Shown here piece by piece: positions 56,740 through 64,000 of a stretch of DNA of 64,000 nucleotides (position 1 is the stretch's first letter; each line of letters opens with the position of its first letter). The translations under genes were made by a program, and so were the position numbers. Under the pieces are notes generated by a model, which searched no databases, was not told the DNA's origin, and saw only the letters and a list, made by a program, of their open reading frames with translations. The stretch is from CAVVTR01 sp963751245 (GTDB lineage: Bacteria > Acidobacteriota > Thermoanaerobaculia > Thermoanaerobaculales > Thermoanaerobaculaceae): assembly GCA_963751245.1 (NCBI GenBank), contig CAVVTR010000005.1, positions 124,001-188,000 of the forward strand. The letters run 5' to 3'.

Positions 56740-57138
56740 TCAGGCCTGTACCGGCGCCCCGAGCAGGCGGTCGAGGATCTGAAGCAGCTCGGCGACCTCG
56801 AACGGCTTGGAGATGTAGCCGTCCGGCGGCGGCACGTGCTTGCGGTGGTGGATGAACTCCTTGAACTGCTGGATCACCCCCGTGATCATCACCACCGGGA
56901 TCAGGGCGAGCTCGGGATCGTCCCGGAGCTCCCGGTAGATCCTCACTCCCGTCGGCTCCGGCATGGCGATGTCGAGGCAGACCAGGTTGGGGTGCTGCGT
57001 CCGGGCGAGCTCGATCGCCCGGGAGCCGTCGGTGGTGGCCACGACCTCGTAGCCGTTGTCGCGGAGCACGGCCTCGAGGTACGAGACGACGTCCTGCTCG
57101 TCGTCGATGACCAGGATGCGCTTCGGATTGTCTGCCAT
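56740..57138 (-). CDS. Single-domain response regulator (CheY-like) A
   Basis: A 132-residue receiver domain with no output domain: ILVIDDEQDV (acid pocket), LVCLDIAMPEPTG (phospho-Asp in CLDI), VVMITG (Thr), and YISKPFE (Lys). A PPPDG stretch before the Lys is shared with the third regulator in this locus. It likely relays phosphate from the upstream histidine kinase. It is the last gene of the minus-strand cluster, 3 nt after regulator B. Confidence 0.9.
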   Translation of the reverse strand: MADNPKRILVIDDEQDVVSYLEAVLRDNGYEVVATTDGSRAIELARTQHPNLVCLDIAMPEPTGVRIYRELRDDPELALIPVVMITGVIQQFKEFIHHRKHVPPPDGYISKPFEVAELLQILDRLLGAPVQA

Positions 57139-57141
57139 GGC

Positions 57142-57714
57142 TCACTCCTTTTCGTCGCCCCCGGCGGCGGTCTGATCCGCGCGGCGGGAGCGGAGCACGC
57201 GAAGCACCGCTTCGAGTTCGTTGGCGTCGGCCTGATCGAGCAGGGAGGCGGCCTCCCGGCGGAGCGTGGCGGCTCCGGTTTCCTGCGTGTCCCCGCCCGG
57301 CGCCGGTGGTTCGATGCCCAGCGTCCGGCAGACGTGCCCGAGGTACGAGGCGGGGGTGACGGGCTTCTCCAGGTAGACCGAGGGACCGGAGATGCTGCTC
57401 TCGGAGAGGACGGTGGAGAGGTCCCGGCGCACGGACTCGTCGCGGGCGTGGCCGGTGACGATGAGGACCGGGATCCGCGACCACTCCGCGTGCTTGCGCA
57501 GCTCGTGGAGGAGGCGGACGCCCGACGTGCCCGGCATGACCAGGTCGAGGGAGATCAGGTCGGGGGGCGCCTCGCGGATCCGTTCCAGGGCGGTGGTGCC
57601 GTCGTTGGCGGTGACGACGCGCATTCCGGCGTCCTCGAGGATCGTGCCGAGGAACAGGGTGATGTCGGGGTCGTCGTCGACGACGAGCACGGTCACGTCA
57701 GCGGGTTGGCGCAT
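57142..57714 (-). CDS. Response regulator B with C-terminal helical extension
   Basis: A 190-residue protein: a receiver domain (VLVVDDDPDI, LISLDLVMPGTSG with phospho-Asp, VLIVTG, VYLEKPV), then about 60 residues of mostly helical sequence (AATLRREAASLLDQADANEL) with no known DNA-binding domain. It starts 3 nt past the kinase stop. The tail may be an interaction segment. Confidence 0.88.
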   Translation of the reverse strand: MRQPADVTVLVVDDDPDITLFLGTILEDAGMRVVTANDGTTALERIREAPPDLISLDLVMPGTSGVRLLHELRKHAEWSRIPVLIVTGHARDESVRRDLSTVLSESSISGPSVYLEKPVTPASYLGHVCRTLGIEPPAPGGDTQETGAATLRREAASLLDQADANELEAVLRVLRSRRADQTAAGGDEKE

Positions 57715-57717
57715 CGG

Positions 57718-59580
57718 TCACTCCTTCTCCTGCGTGGTGGAGGCGCACGGGACGGGGGCGGCCCCTTCGCCGGCGTCGCCGGCGTCCGCGGCGGGGACGG
57801 CGGGCAGCCGGAGGCGGGCGAACCTCATCCGGAAGAGGCTGCCGTCCGTCGGCGTGGACTCGAAGGTCACCGACCCGCCGTGCTGCTGGACGATCTTGCG
57901 GGTGAGGAGGAGACCCAGGCCGGTGCCCCCGGCGCCCTTCGTCGTGAAGAAGCTCGTGAAGGCCTTCTGCTTGACCTCGTAGTCCATGCCGCAGCCGGTG
58001 TCGGCGACCTCCAGGGAGATGACGCCGTCCTCCTCGGCGAGGCGCACGGTGATCGTGCACGCCGGGTTCTGGCTCACCAGGCAGGCGTCGAGGGCGTTGG
58101 AGATGAGGTTGGTCAGGCAGGCGTGGATGCCGTCCGCGTCCATGGTGGCCGGGGCCACGCCCTCCTGGATCTCGGTGGCGAGCAGGACGCCGTGCTGCTC
58201 CGCGCTCTCGCCGTACAGCTGCACCACGTCGCGCACGAGGGCGCCCAGGTCGACCACCGTGATGTTGGGGACGTCGCCGCGCGAGAACGCGAGCAGGTTC
58301 TTGGCCAGCGCCGAGATCCGGCCGATGTTGCGCTCGAGCATCGCCCACCCCTGGCCCGTGCGGTCCTGGTCCCCCTTCTTGAGCCCGGTCGAGGTGACGT
58401 ACATCCCGCCCTCGAGACCCGTGAGGATGTTCTTGATGCCGTGGGCGAGCCCGGCGACGGTCTGCCCGACCGCGGCGAGGCGCTCGGCCTCCAGCTTCTC
58501 CCGCTCCAGCTGGCGGATCTCGCGCAGGTCCTGGGCGATGATCGCGGTGCCGGTGAGCTGGCCCCCCAGCGGCAGGTGCACCGCGGCGATCCGGGCCGGG
58601 ATGCTCTCCCCGGAGGCCGTGCGGATGCCCGTGTCCAGTACCCGCCCGGTCTCCTCGCCGCGGGCCAGGAGCTGGTCGAGCGGCGTGTCGATGGACCGCG
58701 GTCCCAGCCGCCTGCCGACGAGGCGGGTGCGGGGGGTCCCCCAGAGCCGCTCGGCGGCGCCGTTCATCAGCACCACCTTGCGGTGCTCGTCGAGCACGAC
58801 GATGCCGTACGGCGCATGCTCCACCAGCACCTCGCGGAGCGCGTTGGCCTGGGTGAGCTCCTCGGCGAGGTGGTGCGTCTCGGTGACGTCCAGGGCCATC
58901 TCGATGACGTGGGTCGTCTCGCCGCTCGAGCGCACCAGCGGCACCGTGGACACCACGTAGTGGGCCTGCCGGCCCTCGCGGGTGATGCCCACGTGGCTCG
59001 AGGTGTGCGAGCCGCCGTCGATGAAGCTCTTCTCTGCCGGGCACTCCGAGCACGGCGTGCGGCGGTGCTTGAAGAGCGTGTAGCAGTGCTCGCCGGTGGG
59101 CTCGCCGAAGACCTGGCGGAAGATCTGGTTGGCCTTCACCACCCGGAAGTCCCGGTTCACGACGGTCACGTAGCAGGGCACCTTCTCGAACAGCGTCTGG
59201 TACTCGCGCTGGAGCCGCTTGGTGGCGCTCACGTCGGTGCTGATGGCGGCCACGAAGGGGACGGCGCCGGAGGTGTCCCGGACGGGGGTGACCTGGACGA
59301 GGTTGTGGATGAGCCGGCCCTGGGTGTCGACGGAGGTCAGCTCCCTGGTGCGCCGCTGCCCGTCCGCGAAGGTGAGCTCCGCCGGGCAGTCGGCGCACGG
59401 TTCGCTGCGCCCCCTGGTCGCGCTGAAGCACTTCTGGCCGCGGACCTCGCCGAAGACGTCGGCGAAGGCCCGGTTCACGTCGACCACGGTGAGGTCGCGG
59501 TCGATGACGACGACGCCGCAGGGGATCTCCTCGAAGAGGCGGTTCCTGCGAGTGGCGTTCCATTCCGGGGTCAAAGTCAT
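57718..59580 (-). CDS. PAS-domain histidine kinase with Cys-cluster PAS domains
   Basis: A 620-residue soluble sensor kinase without predicted membrane helices. The first two PAS domains each carry a cysteine cluster: GQKCFSATRGRSEPCADCP and GEHCYTLFKHRRTPCSECP, that is C-x~10-C-x2-CP. A third PAS (YGIVVLDEHRKVVLMNGAAE) follows. The phosphoacceptor region is QTVAGLAHGIKNILTG, and the ATPase domain has NLISNALDA, DTGCGMD and GTGLGLLLTRKI. The cysteines could bind a metal or sense redox state. It is flanked by three response regulators downstream of the redox complex genes. Confidence 0.92.
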   Translation of the reverse strand: MTLTPEWNATRRNRLFEEIPCGVVVIDRDLTVVDVNRAFADVFGEVRGQKCFSATRGRSEPCADCPAELTFADGQRRTRELTSVDTQGRLIHNLVQVTPVRDTSGAVPFVAAISTDVSATKRLQREYQTLFEKVPCYVTVVNRDFRVVKANQIFRQVFGEPTGEHCYTLFKHRRTPCSECPAEKSFIDGGSHTSSHVGITREGRQAHYVVSTVPLVRSSGETTHVIEMALDVTETHHLAEELTQANALREVLVEHAPYGIVVLDEHRKVVLMNGAAERLWGTPRTRLVGRRLGPRSIDTPLDQLLARGEETGRVLDTGIRTASGESIPARIAAVHLPLGGQLTGTAIIAQDLREIRQLEREKLEAERLAAVGQTVAGLAHGIKNILTGLEGGMYVTSTGLKKGDQDRTGQGWAMLERNIGRISALAKNLLAFSRGDVPNITVVDLGALVRDVVQLYGESAEQHGVLLATEIQEGVAPATMDADGIHACLTNLISNALDACLVSQNPACTITVRLAEEDGVISLEVADTGCGMDYEVKQKAFTSFFTTKGAGGTGLGLLLTRKIVQQHGGSVTFESTPTDGSLFRMRFARLRLPAVPAADAGDAGEGAAPVPCASTTQEKE

Positions 59581-59999
59581 GACCGTGCTCCCGCGGCCGC
59601 GGGGAGGACGGCCTCCACGGCCCGGAGAAGGGCGGCGACGTCGAGGGGCTTTTCGACGGTGCCGTCAGGAGGGGGGATCCCGTCCGCCCGGTGCTTGAGC
59701 GCGACCAGCGCATCCTCCGTCTCGAGGCCGGTCAGGATGAGGACGGGCACGTCGCGGAGCTCCGGCACGCGGCGCATGGCGACGTAGAGAGACGCCCCCG
59801 TGTGCTCTGGCATGAGGAGGTCGAGACACACGAGGTCGGGGTGGAAGCGGCGCAGCAGCGCCACCGCCGCCCCCGGTCTGTCGGTGGTGAGCACCTCGAA
59901 GCCGCGGTCCTCGAAGACGAGGCGCAGGAAGGTGAGCACGTCCTCTTCGTCGTCGACGACGGCGACGCGGAGCCGGGCGGGGGACTCGGGGCCCGTCAT
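59577..59999 (-). CDS. Single-domain response regulator C
   Basis: A 140-residue receiver-only protein: VAVVDDEEDV, LVCLDLLMPEHTG, VLILTG, VEKPLD; it shares the PPPDG segment with regulator A. The ATG at 59999 overlaps the stop of the NrfD-cytochrome gene (ATGA) and its own stop overlaps the kinase start, so electron-transfer complex and signalling genes are one operon. In Desulfovibrio the hmc operon is likewise followed by a response-regulator gene (rrf1). Confidence 0.9.
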   Translation of the reverse strand: MTGPESPARLRVAVVDDEEDVLTFLRLVFEDRGFEVLTTDRPGAAVALLRRFHPDLVCLDLLMPEHTGASLYVAMRRVPELRDVPVLILTGLETEDALVALKHRADGIPPPDGTVEKPLDVAALLRAVEAVLPAAAGARS

Positions 60000-61936
60000 G
60001 GGCGCACCGTCGACGAAGCCACGGCGCCCCCCCTGACCGCCAGGTCCCAGCCGTCGGCGGCGCGGGCGCGGTGGCAGTTCGGACAGCGGCTCAGGACCGG
60101 CTTGGCGACGGCATGCTCCGTCTCGTACTTCGCGTGGCAGTCGATGCACAGGGTGTGCATGGCGTCCTTGTAGCCGGGGGCGAACCCCTGCGGCATCGCG
60201 GAGGCGACGGCGACGCCGCGCGACGGAACGCGGCTGTCGGGATGGCAGCTGGTGCAGGACGCCGACGCCGCGCGGGTCTTCGCCGCCCCCGGGCGGTGAC
60301 ACGAGATGCACCCGGCGTTGCCTCCGAGGGCCGTGACGTGCCGCGAGTGGCTGAAGGTGTCAGTGGCGCGGTACATGTCCCGGTGGCACTGCGAGCAGGA
60401 GGTTCCCTTCGAGAGAGGGGCGTTGACGTGGTGGCACTTGACACACGACGCGGCGCCGCCCAGCCGCTGCTGGTGGCGCTCGTGCTCGAAGATCGCGAAG
60501 CGGCCGCGCCGGTCGCCGTCGATGAGGAGGGCGTTCTCGACGGTCCCGGTGCCCGCGGCGGCCGGCTCGAGGACGAGGCGGTGCTGCTCGCTGCTGCCCG
60601 GGACCGGGAGCCTGAGCACGTCGACGGCGCGCGGCGGCCGGACCGGAGTGGGCCTCGGCTCCGCTCCGTTGGCGGTGCCGAGCTCGAGGAGGACGAGGCC
60701 GGCCGAGACGCCGAGGACGCAGGCGAGGGCCGCGCGCTGCACCACGCCCATCCAGGGGCCGCGCACGTAGACGCCCGAAGCCGGGTCGACCATGGGCGCG
60801 CGGAAGTGGTCTGCCGGGTCCGGAGGCGTCTCCCAGACGCGCAGGTGCTCGACGAAGAACAGGAAGACCAGCGCCATGGCCGCCACCACGCCCAGGCTGA
60901 CGAGGATCTCGGGGATCGACGGCAGGTAGCGGCTTCCCGTCACCGGGACGTGGGAGATACCCGCCACGGTGGCACGGTTCAGGACGAAGCCGCCCACGAC
61001 CAGCATGGCGCCCGTGCCCATGGCCCGGGTGGAGCGCCGCGCCGACGGCAGGGTGAAGAGCAGGAGGGGCACCACCACCGCGATGAGGATCTCCGTGAGG
61101 AACAGCGCCGAGGCCCAGGAGCCCTCGAGGGCGAGGGCGAGCTTGCCGCGCCAGGCGAGGTCGCCGAGGCGGAGCGCGAGGTAGCCGGCGAGGGCCCAGC
61201 CCGCGGCCCGGGTGAGCCCCGGCAGGAGGTGTGCCTCCGGCTCGACGCGGAACAGCCAGGAGCTGACCACGTTCTCGACGATCACGGTGGCGAGGCCGAG
61301 GCCCACGGCGGAGACGAAGAAGAGGACGGGCAGCAGCGGCGAGTACCAGAGGGGGTGCATGCGCTGGGGGTTGATCAGGAACAGGGTCCCCAGGGAGGAC
61401 TGATGCAGCGTCGACAGGGCGATCCCGGCCACGACCAGGGGGAGAGTGACCTTCTTGAGGACCGCGTAGATCTTGCTCCAGCGCAGACTTTCGGCCACGA
61501 CGGGGGCGAACTCGAGGGTCAGCACCGTGAGGTAGAGCATCACGCACCACCCCACCTCGAACAGCGGCGAGTGGGGGTTCCAGTACACCATCATGCGCCA
61601 GATGTTCCAGGGGCGCCCGAGGTCCACGAGGAGACCGAGCACCACCGCGGTGTAGCCCAGGAACGCCGTGAGGATGGCGGGCCGCAGCACGCCGTGGTAC
61701 CTCTTGAGGTGGAAGACGTGCACCGCCGCCGCGATGACGAAGCCGCCGGCGGCCAGGGCGACGCCGGAGACCACGTCGAAGCCGATCCACAGGCCCCAGG
61801 GGGTGAGGTCGGTCAGAGCCGTGGTGACGCCCAGGCCGAGGGCGAAGCGGACGGCGGCGATGGCCGCTCCGGCGCCGACGAGGAACCAGAGCACCGCCTT
61901 GGTGACGGCCAGACGGACGTTGCGGGGGGCGTTCAC
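59996..61936 (-). CDS. NrfD/HmcC-type membrane subunit fused to a six-heme cytochrome c
   Basis: A 646-residue protein. Residues ~1-420 form a ten-helix NrfD/HybB-type quinone-interacting subunit (LTPWGLWIGFDVVSGVALAAGG, HPLWYSPLLPVLFFVSA). A further helix is followed by a periplasm-facing C-terminal region with six CxxCH heme motifs: CVKCH, CSQCH, CISCH, CTSCH, CIDCH, CPNCH, with extra His for bis-His ligation. In Hmc-type complexes the cytochrome is normally a separate gene. GTG 61936 has GAGGTG upstream and overlaps the frame-shifted end of the ferredoxin gene (GTGA). Confidence 0.9.
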   Translation of the reverse strand: MNAPRNVRLAVTKAVLWFLVGAGAAIAAVRFALGLGVTTALTDLTPWGLWIGFDVVSGVALAAGGFVIAAAVHVFHLKRYHGVLRPAILTAFLGYTAVVLGLLVDLGRPWNIWRMMVYWNPHSPLFEVGWCVMLYLTVLTLEFAPVVAESLRWSKIYAVLKKVTLPLVVAGIALSTLHQSSLGTLFLINPQRMHPLWYSPLLPVLFFVSAVGLGLATVIVENVVSSWLFRVEPEAHLLPGLTRAAGWALAGYLALRLGDLAWRGKLALALEGSWASALFLTEILIAVVVPLLLFTLPSARRSTRAMGTGAMLVVGGFVLNRATVAGISHVPVTGSRYLPSIPEILVSLGVVAAMALVFLFFVEHLRVWETPPDPADHFRAPMVDPASGVYVRGPWMGVVQRAALACVLGVSAGLVLLELGTANGAEPRPTPVRPPRAVDVLRLPVPGSSEQHRLVLEPAAAGTGTVENALLIDGDRRGRFAIFEHERHQQRLGGAASCVKCHHVNAPLSKGTSCSQCHRDMYRATDTFSHSRHVTALGGNAGCISCHRPGAAKTRAASASCTSCHPDSRVPSRGVAVASAMPQGFAPGYKDAMHTLCIDCHAKYETEHAVAKPVLSRCPNCHRARAADGWDLAVRGGAVASSTVRP

Positions 61937-62062
61937 GGCTGCACCTCGCCGTCCTCGCCCGAGGCTTCGCCGGGGCTCCCGCCGTCCGCGTCTTCGGAAG
62001 GCCGCCGGCTCTCCTCGGCCAGGCGCTGGCGGCGGCCGATGATCCACGACAGCCCCAGCATC
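61933..62062 (-). pseudogene. Frame-shifted C-terminal anchor of the HmcB-like ferredoxin
   Basis: Just beyond the ferredoxin's annotated stop, the neighbouring frame reads PTFVGMGALMLGLSWIIGRR, a single transmembrane anchor typical of HybA/HmcB. An acidic tail (EDADGSPGEASGEDGEVQP) follows and stops in a GTGA overlap with the next gene. One extra C in the five-base run at 62087-62091 joins it to the main ORF. Confidence 0.7.
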
Positions 62063-62759
62063 AGGGCGCCCATGCCGACGAACGTCGGGGGACCGCGTGC
62101 ATCGCGGGGGAGGTCAGCTCGGGGTAGGGGGCGTCGCGCAGGTCGGTGGGCCAGCCGGCGTGGTCCAGGTCCACGTCGGAGATGTACAGGACGGACGTGC
62201 CGCCCACCTCGTGCTCACCCCAGATGTGATCGATGTACCGTCCGGGGTTCTCACGGATGCGGCGCCGCGCCTCGGCGAGCAGCGCGTCCCGCTCGCCGAA
62301 CACCGTCGCCTGCGTGGGGCAGGCCCCGGTGCACGCCGGCTGGCTCTGCGTGCCGGCCATGATGGCGTCGTAGCACATGAAGCACTTGCGCACGCGGGGC
62401 GCCGCCGACTCCCACTCGTAGCGGGTGAAGCGGAACGGGCACGCCATCATGCAGTAGCGGCAGCCGAGGCAGATGGAGGGGTCGTACACGACGGGACCCT
62501 GGGGGCTCTTGTGGAGCGCCCCGACCGGGCACGCCGAGGCGCAGGCGGGCTCCAGGCAGTGGCGGCAGTGCTCGCGCACGAAGCGCCCGCGGGGGCCCCG
62601 GACCACGGTGGTCCACCGCGTCGAGGACAGCCCGGAGGGGTCGCCCTGCCAGGGCCACGGTTCGTCTTCGCCGGTGCGGTTGGCCTTCTTGCAGGCGGCC
62701 ACGCACTGCTCGCAGCCGATGCAGCGGGTCACGTCGGTGAGAATGCCGAAGTGCCTCAT
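62061..62759 (-). CDS. HmcB/HybA-like [4Fe-4S] ferredoxin subunit (C-terminus frame-shifted)
   Basis: A 232-residue electron-transfer subunit with four cysteine clusters: CIGCEQCVAACKKA (about 13-26), CRHCLEPACASACP, CLGCRYCMMACP and CFMCYDAIMAGTQS...CTGACP, the DMSO-reductase/HybA arrangement. It passes electrons to the NrfD-type subunit. No Tat signal is seen, so the domain is predicted cytoplasmic or translocated by another route. As sequenced it ends VPRRSSAWAP, after a C5 run; restoring one C adds the membrane anchor. It overlaps the HmcE-like gene (ATGA). Confidence 0.88.
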   Translation of the reverse strand: MRHFGILTDVTRCIGCEQCVAACKKANRTGEDEPWPWQGDPSGLSSTRWTTVVRGPRGRFVREHCRHCLEPACASACPVGALHKSPQGPVVYDPSICLGCRYCMMACPFRFTRYEWESAAPRVRKCFMCYDAIMAGTQSQPACTGACPTQATVFGERDALLAEARRRIRENPGRYIDHIWGEHEVGGTSVLYISDVDLDHAGWPTDLRDAPYPELTSPAMHAVPRRSSAWAP

Positions 62760-63457
62760 ACCGGCTCGTTCTCCTTTCCGAGGGCGGTCGCCACGTGTCG
62801 TCCCGATGCGGCCGGGAAGTGCCACCCCACCTCGAAGACGAGCTGGGTGAGGGGGACGAGGGCACAGTGCGCGAGCTTGGTCGTGGGGGTGAGGATCAGG
62901 GCGAGGTCGCCGAGCAGGACGTGGACGAGCAGCAGCGTCCGCGCCCCGAAAGGCGACAGCTCCGGGTGGGCGGCGAGGAAGCCGGCGGCCGTGAGCGCCA
63001 GCAGGAGGACCAGGACGCCCACGTCCTGCGGCCCGGTGAGGGCCCGCGCGGCGCGGAACACGAGGCGGCCGAGAAGCACCGCGACCAGGGCGGCCATCGC
63101 CGCCACCGTGAGGACGTCCGCGGCGCCACGGCCGAGGACGGGCCAGGGCACGTGGATCGAGGCCTGCCAGAGGGTGACGTGGCCGGCCAGGAAGAGCGGC
63201 AGCAGGATGATCCCGGCGTGGAACACGATGGAAGCCGCCGAGTACAGTGGCCGCGCGCGCAGGAGCCGGCGCGGGAACAGCCACGACAGCGTGGCGCGGG
63301 CCACGGCGCCCAGCGGCAGCTCGCGGTCGCCGGCCCGCCGCCAGGCGGCGGCGAGCTGGTAGACCGTCGTGCCGATCCGGTACGCGAGGCCGAGGACGCA
63401 GACAGCCAGGGAGATCTGGAAGAGGGGACCGCGGGCGAGATCGATCAGGGTGTCCAT
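62756..63457 (-). CDS. HmcE/DsrM-like membrane subunit (nitrate reductase gamma-like)
   Basis: A 233-residue integral membrane protein with five predicted helices and histidines placed for two b hemes. Motifs include the SAASIVFHAGIILLPLFLAGHV helix and LLLVHVLLGDLALILTPTTKLAH. It resembles HmcE/DsrM/NarI, which oxidise or reduce the quinone pool. It starts 9 nt after the CCG-domain gene and overlaps the ferredoxin gene by 4 nt. Confidence 0.86.
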   Translation of the reverse strand: MDTLIDLARGPLFQISLAVCVLGLAYRIGTTVYQLAAAWRRAGDRELPLGAVARATLSWLFPRRLLRARPLYSAASIVFHAGIILLPLFLAGHVTLWQASIHVPWPVLGRGAADVLTVAAMAALVAVLLGRLVFRAARALTGPQDVGVLVLLLALTAAGFLAAHPELSPFGARTLLLVHVLLGDLALILTPTTKLAHCALVPLTQLVFEVGWHFPAASGRHVATALGKENEPV

Positions 63458-63466
63458 GGCGTGCCC

Positions 63467-64000
63467 TCACTCCCCCCCGGCCGGTCCGGCGGGCTCCTCG
63501 CGCGGGACGAGCATCTCCGGCGGAGGCTGGATGGCCTTCAGGACGAGGTCGTGGAGGCCGACGACCTCGACGTTGTCGAGGCCGTGGTCCTCGCACACCT
63601 CGCGGAGCTGCTTCTTGCAGTTGGCGCAGGGGGCGACGAGGATCGTCGCGCCGGTGCGGCGGATCTGTCCGGCCTTGGCGGCGCCGCCAATGCCGGTGCG
63701 GAAGGCGCGAATCTCGTCGATGGAGACGGAGCCGCCGCCACCGCCGCAGCAGTAGTTCTCGCGGCCGCGCGGAGTCATGTCCACGAAGTCGGCGCAGATG
63801 GTCCGCAGGATCTCCCGCGGCTGATCGACGATCCAGCCGGAACGGGCGATGTTGCAGGGGTCGTGGTAGGTGACACGGGCGTCGATGGCGCCGGAGCGGA
63901 GCTGCAGAGTGCCCTTGCGCAGCTGCTCGAGGGTGTACTCCATGATGTTGACCACGGGCGGCGCGTCGCGCCCTCCGCAGAACGTCTTGATGAACGCCTT
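63467..64000 (-). CDS. HmcF/HdrD-like protein with CCG domain (5' partial)
   Basis: The gene runs off the right edge; 178 residues are visible. It contains a heterodisulfide-reductase-type CCG domain: YHDPCNIARSG, RENYCCGGGGG, and VAPCANCKKQL. The CCG motif binds a non-cubane [4Fe-4S] cluster in HdrB/HdrD. In Hmc-type complexes (HmcF) this subunit is cytoplasmic and receives electrons from HmcE. The start and any N-terminal ferredoxin region lie outside the window. It precedes the HmcE-like gene by 9 nt. Confidence 0.88.
   Translation of the reverse strand, partial: KAFIKTFCGGRDAPPVVNIMEYTLEQLRKGTLQLRSGAIDARVTYHDPCNIARSGWIVDQPREILRTICADFVDMTPRGRENYCCGGGGGSVSIDEIRAFRTGIGGAAKAGQIRRTGATILVAPCANCKKQLREVCEDHGLDNVEVVGLHDLVLKAIQPPPEMLVPREEPAGPAGGE

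Overview
This is a gene-dense, very GC-rich chromosomal segment from a Gram-negative bacterium. Type IV pilus secretin genes, lipoproteins with lipobox signals and a periplasm-facing multiheme cytochrome imply an outer membrane. The mix of a glyoxylate shunt, a complete SDH, an Hmc-type transmembrane redox complex and an ORP/NifX-type cluster would suit an Acidobacteriota or deltaproteobacteria-related lineage. That placement is an inference only; no rRNA is present. I see no tRNA, CRISPR, insertion sequence or prophage. The long antisense ORFs are GC shadows.

Layout. 1-6.5 kb: end of a pilOPQ operon followed by two secreted lipoproteins, the second built from TIG domains. 6.7-8.3 kb: C69 peptidase. 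8.4-15.8 kb: TPR protein, roadblock protein, accB-accC, aroK, metallophosphoesterase, a 56-residue zinc-ribbon protein and a HEAT-cyclophilin-thioredoxin-like fusion. 15.9-19.9 kb: isocitrate lyase (intact) and malate synthase (five apparent frameshifts), divergent from a glyoxylate/hydroxypyruvate reductase. 19.9-25.4 kb: CorC-type protein, an 850-bp gene-poor gap, glutamate dehydrogenase, then an ECF sigma/anti-sigma/membrane protein trio. 25.4-32.6 kb: DUF177-rpmF-plsX-fabH-acyl-CoA dehydrogenase-fabD-fabG (no acpP) and mutM. 32.6-43.4 kb, minus strand: a small unknown protein, then the translation/RNA block rimP-nusA-infB-DUF503-rbfA-nrnA-truB-rpsO-pnp. 43.5-50.2 kb: PAP2-type membrane protein, a malate dehydrogenase, sdhACDB and a second, structurally unusual malate/lactate dehydrogenase. 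50.3-52 kb: DoxX, TrmO and CGGC proteins. 52-56.6 kb: a DUF134-regulated cluster of NifX-like proteins, two ferredoxin-containing MinD ATPases, a radical SAM enzyme and small metal-binding proteins. 56.7-64 kb, minus strand: an Hmc-like membrane redox complex whose downstream genes encode a PAS histidine kinase and three response regulators.

How the genes work together. Acetyl-CoA carboxylase and the fab genes feed fatty acid synthesis. ICL, malate synthase, MDH and SDH form a TCA/glyoxylate module. The last 12 kb hold two redox/metal modules: an ORP-like cofactor or cluster-assembly system and an electron-transfer complex spanning the membrane, each with its own regulators.

Regulatory signals I could read directly include sigma70-like promoters for rimP, rpsO, mutM, gdhA, the gene at 32591-32980 and the DUF134 gene. 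Several genes carry a -10 box 6-10 nt before the start codon, suggesting leaderless transcripts. A strong terminator hairpin lies inside the rimP-nusA-infB leader and looks like an attenuator. The main assembly or pseudogene concerns are aceB and the C-terminus of the HmcB-like ferredoxin.
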